From the NCBI GenBank assembly GCA_964385715.1, contig CAYLRE010000047.1:1-21923 (forward strand): DNA of 21,923 nt, written 5' to 3'. The position numbers were made by a program, and so were the translations under genes. Source of the stretch: MB-PLM-2 sp964385715. Lineage in GTDB: Bacteria > Planctomycetota > Planctomycetia > Pirellulales > UBA7805. The notes beneath the pieces are model-generated. The model was not told the DNA's origin and ran no database searches. It worked only from the letters and a program-made list of their open reading frames with translations. Positions 7,340 through 14,985 of this stretch are shown here, piece by piece (within the stretch, counting starts at the first letter, position 1; each line of letters opens with the position of its first letter).

Positions 7340-7839
7340 GGAGTCAGATTCCCTGTTCGTTACGAGTCGAAAAATGGATTCGTCCGGCTCAAAAACCATC
7401 CGCACATTTCAATAGCTGCCAGGCACTCGCGGCGAACGATCACCACGGTAGGCTTCGGGAGCAGTGCCTCGGTGGTCAAAAAGCCAACGAAGGCGTCAAA
7501 AAGGGCGGGATAATTGGTAGGATGTCGAAGATCCTCATTTTATGCGTATCTTCTCGTCTCCGCAAGCGAAAACGAGCCGCCCGTCTCAGCCCCCAATGGG
7601 ACATTCGCGGCGGAAAACCGCCTATTTCCTCGCTCGCGTGGCGGAGCTGCTCGTCCATGCACTCGACCACCAAGTATGCGGCTGCGCTGAGCCACCTTGC
7701 ATCACCCCCGGCCTACCGACGACAACGGAGGGCTTCGATCCCTGCCATTACCCGTATCCAACAACGGCGACGACCAGCTTTCCTGTCCCGCCCGTTTATG
7801 AAACGACCACCTACTTATCCAATACACAGAGGAGTTTCC
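7340..7839. other. Divergent intergenic region between the C69 peptidase and GH88 genes
   Basis: A 500-bp region that must hold promoters for both flanking genes. Open frames cross it, including an in-frame extension of the GH88 gene from 7522, but their translations are Arg/Ser/Pro-rich and unlike any domain. Visible structures are the GTCAAAAAG direct repeats (7475-7503) and a small GGCGG-AAAA-CCGCC hairpin (7609-7622). Nothing else was recognised. Confidence 0.45.
7475..7503. repeat. Direct repeat GTCAAAAAG, 20-bp period
   Basis: GTCAAAAAG occurs at 7475-7483 and 7495-7503, start to start 20 bp, about two helical turns. On the minus strand each copy reads CTTTTTGAC. It lies about 135-165 bp upstream of the C69 peptidase start. 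Such spacing suits tandem binding of one regulator on the same face of the DNA; no regulator is identified. Confidence 0.35.
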
Positions 7840-8961
7840 GTGTCGAACGATCGAGTCACCAAGTACACCGACGCCTTGAAGTTCGCCGAGGGCCAAGTCG
7901 CGGCGTTGATTGAAAAGCACCCCGACTTCTTTCCCATCTACACAACCGATGGCAGCTGGCACCACGACGGCGAACTGTGGACCGATTGGACCGGCGGTTT
8001 TCTTGGTGGCATGATGTGGCAATTCCATATCCGCAGTGGCGATGCCACCTGGCGTGAGCGAGCCGAACACTACTCGAAGCTGCTGGAGCATCGCCAACAC
8101 GATCGGGATGTCCATGACCTGGGCTTTATCTTCCTCAGCACCTACCTTCGCTGGTACGAACTGACTGGCGACAAGCAACTGCACGACGTGTTGATTCAGG
8201 CCGGGCAAACTCTGGCGATGCGATTCCGAGACAAGGGACAATACCTCTGTTCCTTCATCGGCCCCCAATCTTTATTCATCGATATCATGATGAACGTGCC
8301 AATCATCTTCTACGCCGCGATCGAGACTAACGACGCGGACCTGATGCGCATCGCCGAAACCCATTGCCGCACCACGCGTGATCGCATCGTCCGAGAAGAC
8401 GGCTCCACCGCACATGAAGGTGAGTTCGACACCGAGACCGGCGAGTTCCTTGCGCAAACAACCCACCAGGGCCTACGTGGTGACAGTGCCTGGGCACGTG
8501 GACTGGCCTGGTCGCTATATGGATTCAGCAAGGTCTACGCCCTCACACAGAACGAAGAATTCCTGCAAGTCGCGGAGCGGAACGCAGCCTACTGGCTGAA
8601 ACACTTGCCGGAAGACAAGATTCCTTACTGGGACTTCGATGCCGATCTTTCGCAGCCCGCACCCTGGGGAGCCCAGAAAGACACCTCTGCCGGGGCCATC
8701 GCCGCCAGCGGTTTGCTCGACCTGGCCACGCAAACGAAAGATCCGGCCCGAGCGAGCGAATACCGTGATACGGCTCTCGCGATGCTCGACGCCTTGGTCG
8801 AGCCGGAATACCTTGGCAGCAGCGTGAGCGGCTACGAAGGTATCCTGCGACATGGTGTTTATCACACAGAAAAGAATCTAGGCGTCGACGAATCGGTCAT
8901 GTGGGGCGAGTACTTCTTTGTTGAAGCACTCACCAAGGTTGTCCGTGAAGCTGCCTCCTAA
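7840..8961 (+). CDS. GH88 unsaturated glucuronyl/galacturonyl hydrolase
   Basis: A 373-residue (alpha/alpha)6-barrel enzyme. The GTG start at 7840 is chosen because ACAGAGGAG ends five nt before it. An ATG at 7798 and a frame open back to 7522 have no ribosome site, and the added residues do not look like protein. Two catalytic Asp of the family are in place: D93 in VHDLGFIF and D148 in FIDIMMNVP, equivalent to D88 and D149 of the Bacillus enzyme. The substrate-site signature DSAWARGLAW (215-224) also fits. GH88 enzymes remove the 4,5-unsaturated uronic acid left at the non-reducing end by polysaccharide lyases, by hydrating the double bond. No signal peptide is seen, so it acts in the cytoplasm on imported disaccharides. 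No lyase, transporter or sulfatase gene is adjacent. The exact polysaccharide cannot be told. Confidence 0.87.
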   Translation: MSNDRVTKYTDALKFAEGQVAALIEKHPDFFPIYTTDGSWHHDGELWTDWTGGFLGGMMWQFHIRSGDATWRERAEHYSKLLEHRQHDRDVHDLGFIFLSTYLRWYELTGDKQLHDVLIQAGQTLAMRFRDKGQYLCSFIGPQSLFIDIMMNVPIIFYAAIETNDADLMRIAETHCRTTRDRIVREDGSTAHEGEFDTETGEFLAQTTHQGLRGDSAWARGLAWSLYGFSKVYALTQNEEFLQVAERNAAYWLKHLPEDKIPYWDFDADLSQPAPWGAQKDTSAGAIAASGLLDLATQTKDPARASEYRDTALAMLDALVEPEYLGSSVSGYEGILRHGVYHTEKNLGVDESVMWGEYFFVEALTKVVREAAS

Positions 8962-9058
8962 GAGAAAAATGCTGACCTCGGTCAGGCAGAATCAGTGACA
9001 TTGCCAGCGGCCCTGCGGTTAGGAAGAATAGAGACGGCGAAGCGATCGCCACATCCAC

Positions 9059-9092
9059 CACCTTTGAAGGTGTATCCACGCCCTGCAGGTGG
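9059..9092 (+). promoter_or_regulatory. Inverted repeats just upstream of the ispG ribosome site
   Basis: CACCTT-TG-AAGGTG (9059-9072) is a 14-bp palindrome, and CCAC/GTGG (9076-9079 and 9089-9092) could form a second small stem around CCTGCAG. The pair ends ten nt before the AAGGA at 9102. They may be an operator or mRNA leader structure. Confidence 0.3.
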
Positions 9093-9117
9093 CCACGAGA
9101 TAAGGAAAACATCGATC

Positions 9118-10260
9118 TTGGAAATCACGCGTAATCCAACCCGTAGCGTTCGTATCGGTTCGGTCTCCATCGGCTCGGCGTACCCGGTCGCGGTGCAGAG
9201 CATGACGGCCACGTCGACACAGGACATCGATGCGACGGTGGAGCAGGTCAACGCCCTGGCTGCCGTGGGAGCCGACGTCGTGCGGATCGCGGTCGACTCC
9301 AAGAAAGATGCCGAATCGCTTCGTTCTATTCGCGAGCAAACAACCGCCAATCTGGCGGTCGATCTGCAAGAAAACTACCGACTCGCGGAGGTCGTCGCCC
9401 CGTTTGTCGACAAGATTCGCTACAACCCGGGACACCTTTATCACCACGAACGCGAGAAGCCGTGGCAAGAAAAGGTCCGCTACATCGCCGGCGTGGCCGT
9501 GGACAACGACTGTGCGATGCGTGTGGGCGTGAATTGCGGAAGCATCGACCCGGCAAAGACCGATCAGTACGACGCCGACGACTCGATCACGCCAATGCTC
9601 GAGAGCGCGTGGGAGCACTGCGAATTCCTGGAATCGATCGACTTCGAGCGTTTCTGCGTTTCGCTCAAGGACTCTGATCCCGAAAAGGTTATCGAGGTTA
9701 ATCGCCGATTCGCCGAAAAGCGGCCTGAGATTCCTCTTCACCTCGGAGTCACCGAAGCAGGCATGCCGCCGGACGGTATCATCAAGACGCGAATCGCTTT
9801 CGAGCAATTGATCAGTCGCGGCATTGGCGACACGATTCGCGTTTCGCTCACCGTATCGAATCCGCGTAAGCCGGAGGAAATCGAAGCTGGACGTGGAATT
9901 CTGGCCGATATCGCTGCCGGGCGAGTGCGGAGCGTCGTCGACTACGGGCTCTCCACTCTCAACATCATCAGCTGTCCCAGCTGCTCCCGCGTTGAGAATG
10001 ACGCCTTCGTCGATTTGGCCGAAAAGGTCAAGGAGATGACCCGTTACGCTGAGGAAGAAGACATCACAATTGCGGTGATGGGCTGCCGCGTGAATGGCCC
10101 TGGAGAAACCGATGACGCCGACCTAGGACTCTGGTGCGGTCCAAATCACGTGAATCTCAAACGCGGCGAAGAACTTCTCGGGGCATACCCCTATGACGAA
10201 ATCCTGCCCCGGCTGAAGCAGGAGCTCGACGCGATCTTGGCCACCAAAACCGCCGGCTAG
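9118..10260 (+). CDS. ispG: 4-hydroxy-3-methylbut-2-en-1-yl diphosphate synthase (IspG/GcpE)
   Basis: A 380-residue protein, near the length of the classic bacterial form (about 370). The N-terminus RNPTRSVRIGSVSIGS followed by PVAVQSMT is typical of IspG. The [4Fe-4S] ligands of the C-terminal domain are present: SCPSC (C286, C289), C323 in MGCRVNGPGE, and E330. The enzyme converts methylerythritol cyclodiphosphate to HMBPP by two-electron reduction, the penultimate step of the MEP isoprenoid pathway in the cytoplasm. The insert domain of plant-type enzymes is absent. The start is the TTG at 9118 with AAGGA eleven nt upstream; no in-frame ATG lies nearby, and a GTG at 8995 would add 41 unlikely residues. 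It follows GH88 by 156 bp, and a terminator-like hairpin lies after its stop. Confidence 0.95.
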   Translation: MEITRNPTRSVRIGSVSIGSAYPVAVQSMTATSTQDIDATVEQVNALAAVGADVVRIAVDSKKDAESLRSIREQTTANLAVDLQENYRLAEVVAPFVDKIRYNPGHLYHHEREKPWQEKVRYIAGVAVDNDCAMRVGVNCGSIDPAKTDQYDADDSITPMLESAWEHCEFLESIDFERFCVSLKDSDPEKVIEVNRRFAEKRPEIPLHLGVTEAGMPPDGIIKTRIAFEQLISRGIGDTIRVSLTVSNPRKPEEIEAGRGILADIAAGRVRSVVDYGLSTLNIISCPSCSRVENDAFVDLAEKVKEMTRYAEEEDITIAVMGCRVNGPGETDDADLGLWCGPNHVNLKRGEELLGAYPYDEILPRLKQELDAILATKTAG

Positions 10261-10326
10261 ACTGGGCAGCTTTGCTATTCTTCCAGCTGGCCTCCCCTGC
10301 TAGAATCTCGCCACGCTATGCATACT

Positions 10327-10363
10327 GCTGACACACCTGCGCTCGTGTCGGCGGTTTCTTCTT
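10327..10363 (+). terminator. Terminator-like hairpin after ispG
   Basis: GCTGACAC (10327-10334) pairs with GTGTCGGC (10345-10352), eight pairs including one G-U, around a 10-nt loop. It is followed by GGTTTCTTCTTT on the plus strand. It lies 66 nt after the ispG stop and before the lipoprotein gene, so that gene probably has its own promoter. Confidence 0.55.
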
Positions 10364-10392
10364 TGTGTCCATATTCACCAGAACGTGCCTGA

Positions 10393-11211
10393 ATGGACGG
10401 CCGACGTACAGCATTCGTGTTGCTGCTCACCCTGGTATCAGGCTGTGCTAGTTTGCGCCCGACACCGCAACTCCCCGTCGCGAACAGTGTCGCGCTGGAC
10501 CAATTGGTCATCTACGGCGACTTCGAACTGCCTGAAGAACATCGCATTCTGCGACAGTTGAATCAGATGCGGGGGCAGATTGCAGGGCAGCTTGGCCTAC
10601 AAGTCACGCAGGAACCGATCCACGTCTACCTGTTCAAGACACCCAAGCGTTATCGCGCATTTCTAAACTCGCACTTCCCTGGCTTTCCGGACCGGCGTGC
10701 AATCTTTGAACAAACCGACACCCGCTTGGCCGTGTATGCCCATTGGGGCGACCGCATCGCAGAAGACCTGCGTCATGAAGTGGCGCATGGCTACATCCAT
10801 GCCGCCGTCCCCTCGATCCCTATGTGGATCGACGAAGGCTTGGCCGAGTACTTTGAAGTTGCCGGTCCGCGGCCTGGCATGAACCGGCCTCATCTCGAGC
10901 AGCTACTTACGGCCATGCGTAACGGCAGCTGGCAACCAAACGTGGCGAGACTGGAACGCCTCCGCGAAGTCCAAGACATGCAGCAGATCGAATACGCGGA
11001 AGCGTGGGCCTGGGCGCACTTGCTGCTGGAAACATCGCCCGAGCGGCGTGCCTTGCTACAGGGCTATCTTGCGGATCTGTCATCGGGCCGACCAGGCGAG
11101 GCGCTGTCGACAAGAATCCTACGAAGCGAAGCCGATCCAAACGGTCTGCTCTTGGCCTACTTAGAAAAGTTGGCGCCTGCGTTGAACTCAGCTGCTGGTA
11201 ACAGCGAGTAA
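10393..11211 (+). CDS. DUF1570-like zinc metallopeptidase lipoprotein
   Basis: A 272-residue protein. A short lipoprotein signal, MDGRRTAFVLLLTLVSGC, ends at lipobox Cys18 (V-S-G-C), so the mature protein should be lipid-anchored outside the cytoplasm. The catalytic signature is HEVAH (H128, E129, H132) followed by DEGLAEYFE with E148 as the third zinc ligand, the gluzincin arrangement. This matches DUF1570 proteins, which are abundant in Planctomycetota and annotated as putative peptidases; substrates are unknown. All metal ligands are intact, so it is predicted to be active. No strong Shine-Dalgarno precedes the ATG. It is separated from ispG by a hairpin and converges with the GNAT gene (61-bp gap). 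Confidence 0.8.
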   Translation: MDGRRTAFVLLLTLVSGCASLRPTPQLPVANSVALDQLVIYGDFELPEEHRILRQLNQMRGQIAGQLGLQVTQEPIHVYLFKTPKRYRAFLNSHFPGFPDRRAIFEQTDTRLAVYAHWGDRIAEDLRHEVAHGYIHAAVPSIPMWIDEGLAEYFEVAGPRPGMNRPHLEQLLTAMRNGSWQPNVARLERLREVQDMQQIEYAEAWAWAHLLLETSPERRALLQGYLADLSSGRPGEALSTRILRSEADPNGLLLAYLEKLAPALNSAAGNSE

Positions 11212-11272
11212 GGTTCCGGCATCGGCGGCAAGCGAAGAGGCTGATCCAACGCGTCTAGCTTCAATACCTCGC

Positions 11273-12229
11273 CTACGATTTGCGTAGCACCGATCCGGCG
11301 TCGCTCTGAACGAACCCCAATTTTTCGATGAGCGCGATCGCGCCAGCGTTCGACTGCACTGCGTGGCCTTCGATGAGGGTGAAACCACGCTCGTTGAGCT
11401 GCCGAATCGACTCGCCAAGTAGATAGGTTGCCATGCCAGATTGCCTTTGGTCTTCAGCAACCTCGACGTCGACGAGCCCTAACGCGTGCACTCCCCAGCT
11501 CTGACTGAAGGGATCCATGCACCAGAACTTGGCCGAGGCAATAGGTCCCCCCCCGTCGCGAGGTTTGAGTTCGACGCCAATCTGCTGAAAACAGCCCAGC
11601 GTACACGCCTCCCACCAATTCTTTGACGTCGCGTCTTCGACGACCTCAACCGTGGTGCTGCGGCGAATCTGCATTTGGCTACGATCGACAACCGGTCGAA
11701 ATGCGGCCGGCTCACACTGATAGACCAACACACGGTCGGCCTCGTCGTATCCGTGCTTCCGAAAGAACTCTTGACTTGCCGGTTGCGAATCGGGAACCCC
11801 TGGCAATTCACTTCCACCGTAAAGACCGACATAGAAAGGACAGATCGCCCCTACCCCGCCTGCATAAATATCTTTTGCGCCAGAGGAACGTAGATACTCT
11901 TCCCCACGTGCAAGCAGCTCTGCAGCCGTCTGCGCTTTGTCTTCTTCCGGCCGTACGATCAACATGCAGATGGCACCCTGCGTGTGATCCAAGCCCGTCC
12001 GCTCGGCATTAGGACCAAAACCGGCATGAACAAAACCGAGCACTCGTCCGGTCTCTTCTTCTTCGGCAACAATTAATCCTTCTGGATCGAAGTACGGCTT
12101 GGCCAGCACCAACTCTTCAAACAGGTTGGGCGTAAGCAGCTGTGCTAGTCGGCGAGACGGAGGACTCCGACGCCATACGTCGACAAGCCGTGGCGGGTCG
12201 CTATTTCGAAATTTCCGATAGTGAATCAA
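11273..12229 (-). CDS. Tandem GNAT-fold N-acetyltransferase
   Basis: A 318-residue protein with two GNAT modules. The C-terminal one (about 185-318) has the acetyl-CoA motif A, LVDVEVAEDQRQSGMATYLL (pyrophosphate loop Q263-SGMA), and motif B, NAGAIALIEKLGF (294-306), so it should bind acetyl-CoA. The N-terminal one (about 1-175) has the beta-strand pattern ICMLIVRPEE followed by a helix, but lacks a good QxxGxG loop and may be degenerate. A two-module layout with one active half occurs in MshD-like enzymes. The substrate is unknown. The start is TTG (complement of 12227-12229); MIHYRKFRNSDPP is a natural GNAT N-terminus and no ATG is near. It is last in the minus-strand run, 78 nt after the Rieske gene. 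Confidence 0.8.
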   Translation of the reverse strand: MIHYRKFRNSDPPRLVDVWRRSPPSRRLAQLLTPNLFEELVLAKPYFDPEGLIVAEEEETGRVLGFVHAGFGPNAERTGLDHTQGAICMLIVRPEEDKAQTAAELLARGEEYLRSSGAKDIYAGGVGAICPFYVGLYGGSELPGVPDSQPASQEFFRKHGYDEADRVLVYQCEPAAFRPVVDRSQMQIRRSTTVEVVEDATSKNWWEACTLGCFQQIGVELKPRDGGGPIASAKFWCMDPFSQSWGVHALGLVDVEVAEDQRQSGMATYLLGESIRQLNERGFTLIEGHAVQSNAGAIALIEKLGFVQSDAGSVLRKS

Positions 12230-12307
12230 GGCACGCCGTCTCTACACGTCAGTCGCCAGAAGCCGCTCTGGGTCGGCAGTAGCCCCCCAGGTTGGCGGAA
12301 GTACCGC

Positions 12308-12619
12308 CTACCAGTTTCGCTCAATCATCACGTCTTCGTCCACCACCCGCACCTGGTACCCCGGCTGACAGATGGTTTCAGTGAGCTGACTCTGCCCACT
12401 TCGGACATCAAACTGCCAGCCATGCCAGGGGCAGGTCACAATGCAGCCATCCAGCTTCCCCTTGCCCAACGGCCCACCATTGTGCGGACAAATGCCGTCC
12501 AGGGCGTAGAACTCGCCTTCAACGTTGTAGAGGGCGATGATTCGATCTTCGACAACCAGCTCCAGGGATGTCCCTGCGGGACACTGAGCCTGTTTTGCAA
12601 TCGTGATCCAGTCAGACAT
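12308..12619 (-). CDS. Small Rieske [2Fe-2S] protein
   Basis: A 103-residue one-domain protein. The Rieske cluster ligands are C44 and H46 in ICPHNGGPLG, and C63 and H66 in CPWHGWQF, matching CxH-(x)n-CxxH. The size, the lack of a signal peptide or TM segment, and the GxCPHxGGPL loop match soluble Rieske ferredoxins or NirD-like subunits that pass electrons to oxygenases or reductases in the cytoplasm. No oxygenase or nitrite reductase large subunit is in the window, so its redox partner is unknown. ATG start at the complement of 12617-12619. It sits 55 nt after the acyltransferase gene and before the GNAT gene on the same strand. Confidence 0.87.
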   Translation of the reverse strand: MSDWITIAKQAQCPAGTSLELVVEDRIIALYNVEGEFYALDGICPHNGGPLGKGKLDGCIVTCPWHGWQFDVRSGQSQLTETICQPGYQVRVVDEDVMIERNW

Positions 12620-12674
12620 GATTCATACCATGGAGCGACGAAACCAAAGCCTGGGACGCCGATGCGCGAATCGC

Positions 12675-13601
12675 TCAGGCCGCCTTCCGCTGCTTGGCGA
12701 CGCGATCCTCGTTTCCCTTCCAGCGACGATGGACCCACCAGTATTGCTCCGGATCGCGGCGAATCGCCCCTTCAAGGCACTTGGTAAACCAGGCAGTCAG
12801 GCCGGGAATCGTCTTGAGTTCGCCTGTTTCCTCTCGCGGATCCATGTCGCCACAGAGTCCAATTTCGATCTGAAGTGGTTTGTTATTAAGCCGCCTCGAG
12901 TAGCTAACCATCATTGGCGCATCATAGCTTAAGGCAAATACGGCCATCGCCTTGTTCGTCGATGCTGGACGACCAAAGAAATCGACCCAGCAACCTTTTC
13001 GGCCCGCCGACTGGTCACAAAGTACCGTCAGCGTTCCGCCTTCGGCCAACATCGCCTCCACTTCGGGACCACTGCCTTGTTTCGGCAGGATCACCTGACC
13101 ATTGCGTGTGCGAGACTCTTCTACCATGTCGTGTAGGAAAGGGTTATCTAGCGGGCGGGCGACTGTGAATGTCGGCAATCCCAATAAGCCCACGACCTGC
13201 CCGGCAACCTCGAAGTTCCCGAAGTGGCCTAGAACGATCATCGCTGGTCGCTTGCTCAACATATTGCTGACCAAGCAGCGGTCGTTTCGCAGGTGGATAT
13301 GATCGCGCCAATTTGTTTGATGTATCTTTCGCGGTGCGTGGGCGATTTCGACCACCATCAGCAAAAGGTGTTCCCACGTACGGCGAACGAGCTCGGTCCG
13401 TTCCGATTCCGGCATCTCTGGAAACGACAGAGAAAGATTCTCATGCAGAACTCGATGCCGGACCTTGAAGACGTCGGCCACAAGCCAGACGAGTGGTCGC
13501 GTGCAGCGATGACATGTTTCCAGCGGCAATGCCTGTAGGACCGCAATCATGATGCGGACAAGCAGATAAACCAGATAGTCGCCAACAAGATTCCAACGCA
13601 C
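12675..13601 (-). CDS. LpxL/HtrB-family lysophospholipid/lipid A acyltransferase
   Basis: A 308-residue protein starting at GTG (complement of 13599-13601). A hydrophobic N-terminal helix (about 8-26) anchors it to the inner membrane. The catalytic motif HFGNFE (H126, E131) is the HxxxxD/E dyad of the LpxL/LpxM/HtrB family. Further blocks typical of the family are LCDQSAGRKGCWVDFFGRPA and the C-terminal DPEQYWWVHRRWKG. LpxL-type enzymes add secondary acyl chains to lipid A precursors, so an outer membrane with lipid A is implied. Related acyltransferases act on other glycolipids, so the acceptor is not certain. No other lpx gene is in the window. Confidence 0.87.
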   Translation of the reverse strand: MRWNLVGDYLVYLLVRIMIAVLQALPLETCHRCTRPLVWLVADVFKVRHRVLHENLSLSFPEMPESERTELVRRTWEHLLLMVVEIAHAPRKIHQTNWRDHIHLRNDRCLVSNMLSKRPAMIVLGHFGNFEVAGQVVGLLGLPTFTVARPLDNPFLHDMVEESRTRNGQVILPKQGSGPEVEAMLAEGGTLTVLCDQSAGRKGCWVDFFGRPASTNKAMAVFALSYDAPMMVSYSRRLNNKPLQIEIGLCGDMDPREETGELKTIPGLTAWFTKCLEGAIRRDPEQYWWVHRRWKGNEDRVAKQRKAA

Positions 13602-13753
13602 GCGAGTCGATCCTTCGATTTCCCGAAACTACATCCCCCAAAGCGTCATGCCATTGGGGCAGCCAACGCCCCTGACAATTTTTGGACGCCGGCCGGACAT
13701 TGTCTCAGGATGCTCCGCCGCCGGCAACGGCGATTTCACCGGTGGGCAGCCGA

Positions 13754-14842
13754 CTATTTCTGCTTTTTCTTACGTGCCTTCAGCACGGGATCGCTCTTCA
13801 ATGGCAATTGGATCGACTTGCCCGTCTCGGCCGCCTTGTAGATGCCTAGGATAATTTCAACGGCTCGGCGTCCTTCGACTCCATCAATGGCAGGCTTCGT
13901 CTTGTTCTTGATCGCCTTAAGCACATCGCGAAACTGTGCGGCGTGACCGTGATGGCCAATCGCGGACGGATCACTGGCGCCTCCGCCCGTACTCTTAGCC
14001 TCCTGCATGCGTTTCAACACGGCGGCGTCGCGGCGGTTCTTCTTGGCGAAGTCCCAGACCTTGATGTCCTCTTCTTCCATAACGGCGGTTCCACCGCTGC
14101 CATGAATTTCAATCCGCTTCAGGTAACCGGGGAATGTGGCCGTGCTGGCCTCGATCACACCGAGTGCTCCGTTGGCAAACTGCAGCGTAGCAACCGCGGT
14201 ATCTTCAACGTCGATTCGCTTGTGTGCGAGCGTCGCAGCTTGCGCCCGGATATCGACAACCGGCCCCATAAGCCAAGTCAACAAGTCGACGCTATGAACC
14301 GCTTGGTTCATCAATGCGCCGCCACCGTCGAGCTCCCACGTCCCACGCCAGGCACCACTGTCGTAGTACTCCTGAGAACGGAACCACTTCACGTATGCGT
14401 CGCCAACCGTCAGTCTACCGAAACGCCCGTCCTCGATCGCCCGCTTCAGCTCGACGCTCGATTCGTGAAATCGCGACGGAAAGATGGTCGACAGCGTGAC
14501 CTTATTCTTTTTGCACTCTTCAATGATCTTGTCGCACCGCTTGAGAGTAATCTCCAAGGGCTTCTCGACGATCACGTGCTTGCCGGCACGGGCCGCCGCC
14601 ACGGCTGGCTCCAAATGAGCCCCACTCGGCGTGCAAATGGTAACAACGTCAACCTCGGGATCAGCGAGCATCTCCTTGAGATCGTGATAGCCACGAATGC
14701 CCTCCGCCTTGGCAAGCCGATCGGCCGACTTAGGAAATGTGTCAAAGCAGGCGACCAGCTTCGCCCCGCGAACGTCCTCGATCGCTCGGGCATGAAAGTT
14801 CGCAATCATCCCGCAGCCAATAATCCCAAAACCAACGGCCAT
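13754..14842 (-). CDS. Gfo/Idh/MocA-family NAD(P)-dependent oxidoreductase
   Basis: A 362-residue protein. The N-terminal Rossmann domain begins GFGIIGCGMIANFHARAI and continues to VVTICTPSGAH and the hallmark VIVEKPLE (E93-K94-P95). The C-terminal alpha/beta domain carries WRGTWELDGGGALMNQAVHS, in which H183 and D186 occupy the usual catalytic positions. These enzymes oxidise or reduce sugars, inositols and related compounds with NAD(P). No Tat signal is present, unlike many planctomycete paralogues, so it is cytoplasmic. AAAGG precedes the ATG. The Lys-rich end (KARKKKQK) is normal for soluble members. Substrate unknown; the neighbours do not help. Confidence 0.9.
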   Translation of the reverse strand: MAVGFGIIGCGMIANFHARAIEDVRGAKLVACFDTFPKSADRLAKAEGIRGYHDLKEMLADPEVDVVTICTPSGAHLEPAVAAARAGKHVIVEKPLEITLKRCDKIIEECKKNKVTLSTIFPSRFHESSVELKRAIEDGRFGRLTVGDAYVKWFRSQEYYDSGAWRGTWELDGGGALMNQAVHSVDLLTWLMGPVVDIRAQAATLAHKRIDVEDTAVATLQFANGALGVIEASTATFPGYLKRIEIHGSGGTAVMEEEDIKVWDFAKKNRRDAAVLKRMQEAKSTGGGASDPSAIGHHGHAAQFRDVLKAIKNKTKPAIDGVEGRRAVEIILGIYKAAETGKSIQLPLKSDPVLKARKKKQK

Positions 14843-14985
14843 CGCAATTTACCTTTGCGCTATCTGTGTCGATGAAAAATGTAGGAAGCCGCGATTATAG
14901 AAGCGTCGCTGCGAGGCGAATAGAACCCACGCACCGGCGGCCGCCTTCCTCGAATAGCCTCGCGTCAGAGGTTCGTGACCCAAAT

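Noticed and set aside
7522..7839. 106-codon N-terminal extension of the GH88 gene
   Set aside because: The extension is Arg/Ser/Pro-rich with no domain or signal peptide, while a strong ribosome site sits five nt before the GTG at 7840, where the family homology begins.
8972..8985. CTGAC-CTCG-GTCAG hairpin after the GH88 gene as a terminator
   Set aside because: Only five base pairs and no following T-run.
9019..9807. Minus-strand open frame of 262 codons opposite ispG
   Set aside because: The sense frame is clearly ispG, with all Fe-S ligands; the antisense translation is Asp/Arg/Val-rich and unlike any family.
13719..13732. CGCCG-GCAA-CGGCG hairpin after the Gfo/Idh/MocA gene as a terminator
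   Set aside because: The stem is short and no T-tract follows on the minus strand; too weak to call.
13943..14875. Plus-strand open frame of 310 codons opposite the Gfo/Idh/MocA gene
   Set aside because: The translation has no recognisable domain and the sense frame carries all family motifs.
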